Source: CAXSBR01 sp964236495 (GTDB lineage: Bacteria > Actinomycetota > Actinomycetes > Mycobacteriales > Jatrophihabitantaceae). Taken from it: a DNA stretch of 64,000 bases. The notes beneath the pieces were generated by a model that saw only the letters and a list, made by a program, of their open reading frames with translations, did no database searches and was not told the origin of the DNA. Shown here piece by piece: positions 1 through 7,268 of the stretch. The first letter of the stretch is position 1; each line of letters begins with the position of its first letter. The DNA is taken from the NCBI GenBank assembly GCA_964236495.1, contig CAXSBR010000001.1, positions 186,001 through 250,000 of the forward strand. Reading direction: 5' to 3'. Made by a program: the position numbers and the translations under genes.

Positions 1-74
1 CGGCCACGGTAGAGCGTGCCTCCTGGCCGGATCCCCGGCGATTTCTTGACCGACGCGCTGGCGGTTGTCACCAC
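1..74 (-). CDS. sdhC: Probable succinate dehydrogenase cytochrome b subunit, 5' end only
   Basis: Only the first 24 codons lie in the window; the gene continues off the left edge. The reverse strand reads GTG GTG ACA ACC, with an AGGAG ribosome site (plus positions 84-88) 9 bases before the first GTG. The peptide ends in GGTLYRG. In actinobacterial SdhC proteins a TLYRG motif sits just before the first membrane helix, and that is the basis of the call. SdhC would be a membrane anchor of complex II that binds haem b and quinone. The assignment rests on a very short peptide, so it is tentative. The fusion gene at 139-1992 lies upstream on the same strand. Confidence 0.5.
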   Translation of the reverse strand, partial: MVTTASASVKKSPGIRPGGTLYRG

Positions 75-138
75 GATAAAGTGCTCCTAAATCTGTGTCG
101 GTCCACAGAGCTGCCGACACCGGAAAACGGCTCGGAGC

Positions 139-1992
139 CTACAAAGAACTGTACTGGGACCGGGCATCGGAAGTCGCTTCCCAGCGCTGTGATGGACCGG
201 ACATCGCGGCCACCAACGCGGCGGTGACGAGCCGATTGGCGCGCTCGTCCTTGACGGCGAGTCGCACGTAGCGCTCCAACTGGGTGCCCATATTCGTCGC
301 GTCGCGTACAAAGACGTCCTGCCGGCGGCAGGCGGCGACGATGTCCCGGACCGCCGGCGCCTCGTCGGGGAGCCGCGCCAGCAGGAAGTTGGCCGTGGCC
401 GGCACGACGTCTAAGCCGATGGCCTGCAGGTCGTGGCCCAATCGGCGCCGCAACGCTGCCGTCTGCTCCCAGCGCTGCCGGTAGTAGTCCGAGCTTTCCA
501 GCGCGCGGACGGCGGCCACCTGCGCCGGCAGGCTGACTGCCCACGGGGGCGTCCACGACCGCAGGGCCGCGATCGTCGATGGACCCGCGCAAAGGTAGGC
601 GACCCGCAGGCCGCTGAGGGCGTAAGCCTTCGACATGGACTTGGCGACGGTGACGTTCGAAGTCGTCGTCGCCCACCGCTCCAGCGACGCTACCTGTCCG
701 GACCCGGCACCGGGCGCGGCGTTCGCAGCGGCGCTGACGGCGGCACTGGCGGCGAAGTCGATGTAGGTCTCGTCGACCCAGACGCGGGTCGAGGCAGGCA
801 GTGCCGACAGCGCGGTCCGCAGTCTGCTGGTGTCCGCGTGTCGACCGGTGGGGCTGTTCGGGTTAACCAGGACGATCAGGTCGTAGCCGCGCGAGCCGGT
901 GGTGACGAGCCGCTCAAGGTCGAGGTCGAAGTCTGCTTCCGGATCGAGGGGCAGCCGGTCCACCTGGCAGCCGACGACGCGCTCCAACACGTGGGCGTAC
1001 TCGCCGTAGGTGGGATCGGTGATGAGCACCCGGGAACGCGGGTTGAGCCAGCGCCCGAAGGCCAAGAAAATCAGGGCCGAGGAGCCGGCACCGAGTAGCA
1101 GGCTGTCCTCCGGCACGTCGCGTCGGGCAGCGACGGCCCGGCGCAGGCCCTCGGAATCGGTGGGCGGGGACGTGCGGGCCAGCCAGGGCAGGTAGTCGGT
1201 CAGCGCGTCGAGGACGGCCGGGGCCGGGGGAAACCACGCATCCAGGACGTCGGCGTTGATGACGTGCGTACTGCGCTCCAACGTGGCGAAGTCGGTGCCG
1301 ACGGCGTCGAAGAACGCCCCGCCGTGGAAGCACCCGACCGGATCGTCGGTGCTCGGACGGGGGGCGGGTGTGTTGGCCGGGTCGCGCTCGGGCGCAGCTG
1401 CTCGTTCGGGCAGGTCGGCCACCGACACACTCATCACTTCGTAGGCGACCGCGCCGGCCTTGATTTCGATGCCCAACGTCTGCAAGCCGACTGTGCGATA
1501 CATCTCCAGCAGCTCGCGCCGTCCCATCGCCACGATGCGGGTACCGCCCGCGGCGCGGACGAAGTCGAGGGCCGCGCACATCAAGGCCGTGGCCACGCCG
1601 CTGCCACGTTCGGCCGCGGGCACTGTCAACAACCGGATTTCGAAGGTCGTGCTGTCCAGCTCGAACGGCAGAGCTTCCCGGTGCACGTACTTCTCGATCG
1701 ACAACGCCTGCGCCGTGGGGTCGGTGATGCTGATGAACCCGCGCAGTCGACTCGGCCCGCGAGCAACCAGGTAGGTGTTGTTCTCATCCAGGGCATCGGC
1801 GAGCCGCCGTCCGGCGTTGGGCGGGTGCTGGCCGAGTTCGAGGGCGTATACGTCGTGGCGGATGCGGTAGATCTCGGCCCGGTCCTGCGCGGTGGCCGGG
1901 CTGATGTCGACGCCGACGCTTTCCGGGTTCGACGTAGCGACGGAGACAGCCTTCAGAACGTGGCGATCGATGAGTTCCATGCGCCGAGCCAA
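139..1992 (-). CDS. GNAT acetyltransferase-class I/II aminotransferase fusion protein
   Basis: A 617-residue protein joins two enzyme folds. Residues about 25-190 form a GNAT-like acyltransferase domain (acetyl-CoA loop near ERGSGVATALM, residues 129-139). Residues about 220-600 form a fold-type I PLP aminotransferase resembling histidinol-phosphate aminotransferase: NPNSPTG at 377-383, the pyridine-N Asp in VDETY at 407, and the Schiff-base Lys in SMSKAY at 455. The linker (190-217) is rich in Ala, Pro and Asp. The substrate is unknown. The fusion suggests that an amino compound is acylated and transaminated, or that the GNAT part senses or supplies the substrate. Met5 (MELIDRH) is an alternative start. 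The next gene upstream on this strand is the response regulator, about 270 bp away across tandem repeats. Confidence 0.85.
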   Translation of the reverse strand: MARRMELIDRHVLKAVSVATSNPESVGVDISPATAQDRAEIYRIRHDVYALELGQHPPNAGRRLADALDENNTYLVARGPSRLRGFISITDPTAQALSIEKYVHREALPFELDSTTFEIRLLTVPAAERGSGVATALMCAALDFVRAAGGTRIVAMGRRELLEMYRTVGLQTLGIEIKAGAVAYEVMSVSVADLPERAAAPERDPANTPAPRPSTDDPVGCFHGGAFFDAVGTDFATLERSTHVINADVLDAWFPPAPAVLDALTDYLPWLARTSPPTDSEGLRRAVAARRDVPEDSLLLGAGSSALIFLAFGRWLNPRSRVLITDPTYGEYAHVLERVVGCQVDRLPLDPEADFDLDLERLVTTGSRGYDLIVLVNPNSPTGRHADTSRLRTALSALPASTRVWVDETYIDFAASAAVSAAANAAPGAGSGQVASLERWATTTSNVTVAKSMSKAYALSGLRVAYLCAGPSTIAALRSWTPPWAVSLPAQVAAVRALESSDYYRQRWEQTAALRRRLGHDLQAIGLDVVPATANFLLARLPDEAPAVRDIVAACRRQDVFVRDATNMGTQLERYVRLAVKDERANRLVTAALVAAMSGPSQRWEATSDARSQYSSL

Positions 1993-2059
1993 ACAGGCCG
2001 CCGGGTCTTTGGGCTCGGTACAGCTACGCCCTGCGGCTAGGTAGAAACACTCGTTCGCT

Positions 2060-2257
2060 GCTCACCAGCTGGATCATTTGGCCGCTGTCGCGGCTGGCTT
2101 GCTCCGCTCCTCGCTTCGCTGCGGTGCTCACCAGCTGGATCATTTGGCCGCTGTCGCGGCTGCCTTGCTCCGCTCCTCGCTTCGCTGCGGTGCTCACCAG
2201 CTGGATCATTTGGCCGCTGTCGCGGCGGGCTTGCTCCGCTCCTCGCTTCGCTGCGGT
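2060..2257. repeat. Three tandem 66-bp repeats
   Basis: Units lie at 2060-2125, 2126-2191 and 2192-2257, followed by 10 bases of a fourth. They differ at only two or three positions. The unit length is a multiple of three and both strands stay open across the array. Within each unit the minus strand carries AGCGAAGCGAGGAGCGGAGC, a motif also found near 27.86 kb and 43.74 kb. The stop codon of the response regulator (2260-2262) lies inside the last motif copy. Confidence 0.9.
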
Positions 2258-2259
2258 GC

Positions 2260-2922
2260 TCACCAGCCCTGAACCATGGCCCATCTCGTCAGCTCCACCT
2301 TGTTGTGCAACTGCAGCTTGCGCAGGGTGCTCTGGATGTGGTTCTCCACAGTGCGGTGGGAGATCACCAGGTCGGCGGCGATCTGCCGCGCGGTCATTCC
2401 CTTGGCGGTCATGCGGAGAACTTCTCGTTCCCGCTTGGTGAGCTGCTTGCTCTCGTCCGCCCCCTGCGTTGCCGGTGGCTCGCTCGACAATCGGCGGTAG
2501 GCACCGAGTACGAGCGCGGCCAGGCCGGGAGAGAAGACGGCCTCGCCGGCGGCGGTGCGGGCGACGGCGTCGAGCAGTTCGGCCTTGGACGCGGACTTGG
2601 TCAGGTATCCACGCGCCCCGCTGGTCACCGCCTCCAGGACGTCGGTGTCCTCGCCGGAGGCCGAGAACATCAACACGCGGACTCCGCTGTCGATCTCGAT
2701 GAGCCCGGCGGTGGCTCGCGCGCCGGACAGCTCCGGCAGTTGCACGTCCATCAGGACGACGTCGGGACGCACGGCGGCGGCGATGCGGACGGCGGTAGCG
2801 CCGTCACCGACGGCCGCGACGACGTCGTAACCGGCCGCGCGGAGGTCGGCTTCGACGGCGTTGCGCCAGATCGGGTGGTCGTCGACGACCAGGACGCGCA
2901 CCGGCACAGCGTCATCAGCCAT
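2260..2922 (-). CDS. NarL/LuxR-family response regulator
   Basis: A 220-residue two-component regulator. An N-terminal receiver domain shows VLVVDDHP, the phospho-acceptor Asp in VVLMDVQLPE and a conserved Lys in LTKSASK. It is followed by a LuxR-type helix-turn-helix (LTKREREVLRMTAKGMTARQIAADLVISHRTVENH). It should bind DNA when phosphorylated by the kinase just upstream, whose stop codon overlaps its start by 8 bp, so the two are translationally coupled. A purine-rich GGGGAG lies before the ATG. The stop codon falls inside a copy of the dispersed repeat, so the C-terminus ends abruptly in MVQGW. Target genes are unknown. Confidence 0.93.
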   Translation of the reverse strand: MADDAVPVRVLVVDDHPIWRNAVEADLRAAGYDVVAAVGDGATAVRIAAAVRPDVVLMDVQLPELSGARATAGLIEIDSGVRVLMFSASGEDTDVLEAVTSGARGYLTKSASKAELLDAVARTAAGEAVFSPGLAALVLGAYRRLSSEPPATQGADESKQLTKREREVLRMTAKGMTARQIAADLVISHRTVENHIQSTLRKLQLHNKVELTRWAMVQGW

Positions 2923-4165
2923 GCTCGCGCGCTCCCCGCGTCAGCGGCACGGTCATCTCCACCTCGGTTCCGCCGTCGAGCGCGGAAGTCACTGTCGCGG
3001 TGCCGCCGAGCGCGGCAATACGGCCGACGATCGAGCTCGACACGCCCATTCTCGCAGCTGCCGCGGCCTCAGCCAGCCGTCCGGCAGGGATGCCGACGCC
3101 GTCGTCGCGCACCGTTACGACGAGCGCGCCTTCCTCGTCCTCCAGCAGGACCCAGGCCCGTGCGGCCGGTCCGGCGTGGAGTCGGACGTTGTCCAGCGCC
3201 GCGGCCACGGCAGCCCGGATCTCAGTGGCAATCAGCGCCGGAACCGGCACAGGCGCGCCGGGCGTCGAGACGGTCACAGCGTCGCTGCGCAGCCTGATCA
3301 GCTCGACGCAGACGTCCACCGCCGGCGCATCGTCGCCGCCGTCGGAGGCGTGAGCAGCGTTGACCAGCCCGCGCAGTGCAGTCTCCTGTTCACCGGCCAA
3401 CCGGCTCAGCGCCGCCGTTTCACCGCCGATCTCAGCACCGCGGCGGTGGACGTAGGCAAGTACCTGCAGCACGCCGTCATGCACCTCGCGCGCGAGCCGT
3501 TCGCGCTCGCCGGTAGCGGCTTGCTGCGCGACGAGGCCACGGGTCACCGCATCGGCCTGCGAGGCCAGCCGGGCGGCATAGCCGGTGGCGCAGGCGGCGA
3601 AGATCAACAGCAGAACACTGCCGACGGTGGTGCCGTCGACGGCACCACGGACGACGACGGCGAGCACACCCTGAACGAGTGCAGCGGCCAGGCCGGCGCG
3701 GATGCCGTCGCGGGCGCCGGCGGTGAGCGCAGGCGCGACCGCCCACACCGTCGTCAACGTTGCCATCCCGCCGTCGATCTGCGCATGCGATTGGACAGCG
3801 AGGGTCGCCAGCGTGAGCACGCCAACTACCATTATGTCAGCGACGACGAACGCGATCGCAGCATGCCGACCGGTGCGCAGCAGCGCTACTCGGGCGAAGG
3901 GTCGCCGCAACTGCCACCGGGTGGCCAGCGCCGTCCAGATGAGGATCGCGGCGGCCACCACCCAGCCCAGCCACGGACGGGCGTACCGCCGGTCGGTCAA
4001 TGCGATCAGAACAACGCAATTCAGTGCTGCTGCAATGCGTACTGCGACGATCGCCCGGTCGAGGGTCTGTCGGATGCCCACGGCTATCGCCCCGGTGCCG
4101 CGCGTCGCCGCGGCGGTCCGCTTGGTGCCGGGGTCGCTGCCTGCAGGCCGACCGGGGGATTGCAC
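2915..4165 (-). CDS. Membrane sensor histidine kinase (NarL-type, MacS-like)
   Basis: About 416 residues. The N-terminal half holds several hydrophobic segments. The kinase core has a HisKA_3-type H-box (REVHDGVLQVLAYV, His near residue 229) and an HATPase domain with DNVRLHAG and DDGVGIP. The longer open frame to 4513 would add a proline-run N-terminus that is only the antisense of a polyglycine stretch in the divergent gene. The best in-frame start outside that gene is GTG at 4165, though no clear ribosome site precedes it. Domain order resembles the MacS kinases of actinobacteria, which act with NarL-type regulators. The signal is unknown. It forms an operon with the regulator at 2260-2922. 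Confidence 0.85.
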   Translation of the reverse strand: MQSPGRPAGSDPGTKRTAAATRGTGAIAVGIRQTLDRAIVAVRIAAALNCVVLIALTDRRYARPWLGWVVAAAILIWTALATRWQLRRPFARVALLRTGRHAAIAFVVADIMVVGVLTLATLAVQSHAQIDGGMATLTTVWAVAPALTAGARDGIRAGLAAALVQGVLAVVVRGAVDGTTVGSVLLLIFAACATGYAARLASQADAVTRGLVAQQAATGERERLAREVHDGVLQVLAYVHRRGAEIGGETAALSRLAGEQETALRGLVNAAHASDGGDDAPAVDVCVELIRLRSDAVTVSTPGAPVPVPALIATEIRAAVAAALDNVRLHAGPAARAWVLLEDEEGALVVTVRDDGVGIPAGRLAEAAAAARMGVSSSIVGRIAALGGTATVTSALDGGTEVEMTVPLTRGAREHG

Positions 4166-4232
4166 GTCCCAGAACGTAACCTGCGACGACGAAGGTCCGC
4201 TGGATACGGCTGCCCGCCGATACCGTTCTCGT

Positions 4233-4919
4233 ATGGACGCTGCCGGTCTGCCGCTGGCTCCGGCCGGGGCGCGACGAGTGCACGTGGGCCCGGAACGGCT
4301 GGCACGGTGGTTGGTTGGTTTCGGCGACCGGCACGGCGACGTCGCGGTGACTGCGACCGCCGAGCGCGTGCACCTGTCCGGCGGTGACGGCGCGCAGTGC
4401 TGGATCGACGTGCCGTTCCCTCCGCAGGCGTCCGGCGGCGGCGGTGGCGGTGGCGGTGGCGGCGAGCAGGACCCGTTGGGCGCTCTGGTCGCGCACGCAC
4501 TGGCATACCGCACAGTCGGCGTTGTGCTCGTCCGGCGGGGTGGCTACGCCGCGGGCGTGTTCGGGGGCACTGAGCTGGTCGCGTCGAAGGTGGGCAGCTC
4601 CTACGTGCAGGGGACGACGAAGGCCGGCGGTTGGTCCCAGCAGCGCTACGCCCGGCGCCGATCCAACCAGTCGCGCGACGCCTTCGCCGAGGCTGCCGAC
4701 GTCACTGCCCGGATCCTGCTACCGCGCGTGCATGATCTTGATGGCGTGATCGGCGGCGGTGACCGCGCCGCAGTCACCGCGGTGCTGGCCGACCACCGGT
4801 TGGCACCGCTGCAGGCGCGGTTGGTGCCGCCGTTCCTGGCGGTGCCTAATCCCCGGCTGCGGGTGCTGGTGGATTCCGCCGACCAGTGGCGCGCGGTGAC
4901 GATCCGGTTGTGGCCCTGA
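4233..4919 (+). CDS. acVLRF1-type peptidyl-tRNA hydrolase (ribosome quality control)
   Basis: A 228-residue protein matching the actinobacterial VLRF1 release-factor-like family, related to eukaryotic Vms1/ANKZF1, which frees peptides from tRNA on stalled ribosomes. The recognisable core is GSSYVQGTTKAGGWSQQRY followed by ARRRSNQ, including the Gln region expected of the catalytic loop; the C-terminal half carries PRLRVLVDSADQWRAVTIRLWP. A run of ten glycines (near residues 67-76, encoded by GGC/GGT triplets) lies between the N-terminal lobe and the core and looks slippage-prone. The ATG at 4233 was chosen because upstream in-frame sequence overlaps the divergent kinase. Five 16-bp repeats follow the stop. 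Confidence 0.82.
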   Translation: MDAAGLPLAPAGARRVHVGPERLARWLVGFGDRHGDVAVTATAERVHLSGGDGAQCWIDVPFPPQASGGGGGGGGGGEQDPLGALVAHALAYRTVGVVLVRRGGYAAGVFGGTELVASKVGSSYVQGTTKAGGWSQQRYARRRSNQSRDAFAEAADVTARILLPRVHDLDGVIGGGDRAAVTAVLADHRLAPLQARLVPPFLAVPNPRLRVLVDSADQWRAVTIRLWP

Positions 4920-4997
4920 CCGATCACCGCGCCGACCGATCACCGCCCTGACCGATCACCGCCCTGACCGATCACCGCGCCGACCGATCACCGCGCC
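4918..4997. repeat. Five tandem 16-bp repeats after acVLRF1
   Basis: The unit GACCGATCACCGCSCY occurs five times head to tail (4918, 4934, 4950, 4966, 4982), then decays to GACTGATTGATGG. Only the last few bases vary. The array begins inside the TGA stop of the acVLRF1 gene and fills the gap before the convergent dioxygenase gene. No protein is encoded. Confidence 0.95.
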
Positions 4998-5021
4998 GAC
5001 TGATTGATGGGCTGAGCGGGC

Positions 5022-5897
5022 TCAGGCGGCGCCCATCACCAGCCCTTCGATGGTGTGCTTCTGGGTGATCGGCGTCAGCTCGTCCACGATCGGGCAGTGC
5101 AGATGGCGGCGCAGATCCTCGGGCAGCGACTGCCAGTAGCTCCTGGTGACGGCGAGGTCGTGGTGTGCGGCGTTGCCGGCTCGGGGTGCGTCCAGGCCCA
5201 GGACGAGCACCGGACGCTTCTTCTGCGAGAAGTTCTTCGTGCCGCGGTGAATCGTGAGCGCCGAGCGGATGGAGATGTCACCGCGTTGCGGGTACTTGCG
5301 CACGGCTCGCTCCTCGTATCGGGGGTACAGCGACGCCGGCGGAAACATCTCGTGCTCGAAGGTGTCGGCCCGATCGAACTGGGTTCCCGGCGCGATCTCG
5401 AAGGGCCCCATGTCCTGCTCGGTGTCGACGGTCGTCACGTTGACCGCCAGCGAAGTCAGCACGCGGTCCTCGTAGGTGTCGGCCGGGCTTGCGAAGTCGC
5501 GATGCCAGGGCTGGTTGACGGCGTCGGGAAACGGAATGTCGAATCCGACCTCGACGATCTCGTACTCAGGCCCCAGCACCCCTTGCGCCACGGCGGTGAT
5601 CCACGGATGCGTCGCCAGGTCCACGAAGCCGCGCAGCTGCTGAGGATGGATCTCGACGTACCAGCGGTTGGGCCCGCGCCCCACCGCGCCGTTCTCGCGC
5701 GAGCGAGCCTCTTCGAAGGCGGCGGCTACGTCCTCGTCCAGCTGCTCGATCCAGCTCGTGTCGAAGGCGCCCTTGAGCCCGACGATGCCATCGGTGCCGA
5801 TGGTGTCGACCAGCGACGCAACGTGTTGGGCGTCGAAAGGCTCGCGGATAGGAGTGGGGATGGGTGTCGGGCCTGTCGGCACAGTCGCCTGCGTCAT
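5022..5897 (-). CDS. Phytanoyl-CoA dioxygenase (PhyH) family protein
   Basis: About 291 residues. The family comprises Fe(II)/2-oxoglutarate-dependent oxygenases. The facial triad can be read: His and Asp in PWHRDFAS and the distal His in TIHRGTKNF, with a following Arg-rich segment (QKKRPVL) likely to bind 2-oxoglutarate. The substrate is unknown; many bacterial members act on small metabolites rather than phytanoyl-CoA. I place the start at ATG 5897, which has AGGA five bases before it; a GTG at 5909 is possible but poorly spaced. It lies on the same strand as the aldose epimerase gene with a gap of about 100 bp, so they may be co-transcribed. Confidence 0.85.
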   Translation of the reverse strand: MTQATVPTGPTPIPTPIREPFDAQHVASLVDTIGTDGIVGLKGAFDTSWIEQLDEDVAAAFEEARSRENGAVGRGPNRWYVEIHPQQLRGFVDLATHPWITAVAQGVLGPEYEIVEVGFDIPFPDAVNQPWHRDFASPADTYEDRVLTSLAVNVTTVDTEQDMGPFEIAPGTQFDRADTFEHEMFPPASLYPRYEERAVRKYPQRGDISIRSALTIHRGTKNFSQKKRPVLVLGLDAPRAGNAAHHDLAVTRSYWQSLPEDLRRHLHCPIVDELTPITQKHTIEGLVMGAA

Positions 5898-6003
5898 TGC
5901 GATCCTCACCTTCGTTGGCGTACAGCCATTATCGCCGTGTCATCGGCCGTCGGTGCAGGTGCTGCGGGCGGCAGCGGTGGGACTGCGGTCCAGCCGTCGG
6001 TGC

Positions 6004-6915
6004 TCAGTGGGGCTGGTAACGCACGCCCCACTCACCGGACCACACCTCGCCCGGTGCCAGCACGACGAGGTCGCGGCCGGTGTTGAAGGCGTTCGGACCG
6101 CACGTCATCGGCTCCAGTGCCACCGCGCTGCGGTAGCGAGGGGAGTCGGGCGGAAAGTAGTCCGACGTGTACACCTGCCACCACCCGAACGCGGCGTCAG
6201 ACCACATCTCCACCGTGCCCTCGGGACCGCTGAGCTGCGCGGACCCGGTGCCGATCCGATCGGCGAAGGCGGTGTCCATGCTGACGCCGGCCAGCGGGGC
6301 TCCGGCGCGAAAGTCGTAGCTGCCCCCTGCCACATCGTGCAGCGCGACGGGGTGCAGATTGTCGTCCACCTCCATCCACGACGTGGCCGGCACGGTGAGG
6401 ACCAGGTCGTCGACGTCGGCACCGGGCACCGAGACGTAGGGATGTGCGGCGATGCCGAACGGCGCCTCGTCGCTGCCAACGTTGCGCGACTGCAGCCGGC
6501 ACCGCAGCCCGTCGACCGACACGCTCCAGGTGGCGGTGAGCGACAGGTGACGGGGATAGCCGGGCTGGGGCAGGACCTCGATCGCCAGCTCGACAGCGTC
6601 GTCGTCCACCCGAACCGCGCGCCACGCACTCCAGGCCACCAGCCCGTGCAGGGCGCTGTTCGTCGCGGGCTCGGAGATGGCCAGCTGCTGTGGCTCTCCC
6701 TGCCAGGTCCATATTCCGCCGGGAATGCGGTTGGGCCACGGCGCCAGCAGCAGCCCGTCGTAGGCCGTGGGTGTCTCATCGGCGCCGACGTCGGCGATGA
6801 CGCACGCTCCGTCCACGGTGAGTTCGCAGATCCCGCCTCCGCGAGCGCCGACGACGGCCTGCACGCCGCCGGATCGGATCGTCCACCGCGGGCTCGACGG
6901 GCTGAGAGTTGGCAT
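6004..6915 (-). CDS. Aldose 1-epimerase family protein
   Basis: About 303 residues of the galactose-mutarotase beta-sandwich family, which interconverts alpha and beta anomers of sugars. Family landmarks include LLAPWPNRIPGG (substrate-loop Asn-Arg), NSALHGLV with the catalytic-region His, IAAHPYVSV with the second His, and a C-terminal ALEPMTCGPNAFNTG that carries the catalytic Glu. The ATG at 6915 matches the usual family start; the longer frame to 7032 adds unlikely sequence. The divergent sugar importer 350 bp away suggests a shared sugar pathway, but this is inference. Confidence 0.88.
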   Translation of the reverse strand: MPTLSPSSPRWTIRSGGVQAVVGARGGGICELTVDGACVIADVGADETPTAYDGLLLAPWPNRIPGGIWTWQGEPQQLAISEPATNSALHGLVAWSAWRAVRVDDDAVELAIEVLPQPGYPRHLSLTATWSVSVDGLRCRLQSRNVGSDEAPFGIAAHPYVSVPGADVDDLVLTVPATSWMEVDDNLHPVALHDVAGGSYDFRAGAPLAGVSMDTAFADRIGTGSAQLSGPEGTVEMWSDAAFGWWQVYTSDYFPPDSPRYRSAVALEPMTCGPNAFNTGRDLVVLAPGEVWSGEWGVRYQPH

Positions 6916-7268
6916 GCCAGGCACGTTAGCGCCCAGTAGAGCGCGACCGGAAGGGTCCGATTCGCGGTTCAGCGACGAAGGGCTGACGACGCTCGAGCAG
7001 CGGCCGATCCTGTGATTGTTCTGCAGCAACACCCGCGCGCGTCACAGTTTGATTACATCGCCAGCCTCTATTGACCGGTACCTGATCGAGCCCGTTGAAT
7101 AACGATCGATTGACGGTGCGATGTCGTTGAGATTTCCGGCCTCAACGACTTGCCGTAGCAGGAGCCGTCGTAGCAGCACGACCGAGCAGTCAACTGCGCA
7201 CTTCGACCATGGCATCGAACCGTGGCATCCAACCGATGCTCCGGCACCCACCTTCGAGAGGACCTCGA
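6916..7268. other. Divergent intergenic region before the sugar importer
   Basis: About 350 bp between the aldose epimerase (minus) and the binding-protein gene (plus). No convincing gene is present. It holds a perfect 9-bp inverted repeat at 7123-7149 and a near-direct duplication (GGCATCGAACCG / GGCATCCAACCG) around 7211-7233. AGAGGA lies just before the ATG at 7269. This region should contain the promoters of both units. Confidence 0.7.
7123..7149. promoter_or_regulatory. Inverted repeat upstream of the sugar ABC operon (putative operator)
   Basis: GTCGTTGAG, a 9-base spacer, then CTCAACGAC: a perfect 9+9 inverted repeat centred about 133 bp before the lipoprotein start. Its symmetry and position suit a dimeric sugar-responsive repressor, but no regulator gene of that type lies in the operon. 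Confidence 0.6.

Noticed and set aside
4166..4513. Poly-proline N-terminal extension of the histidine kinase frame
   Set aside because: It is the antisense of the polyglycine part of the acVLRF1 gene and has no family resemblance.
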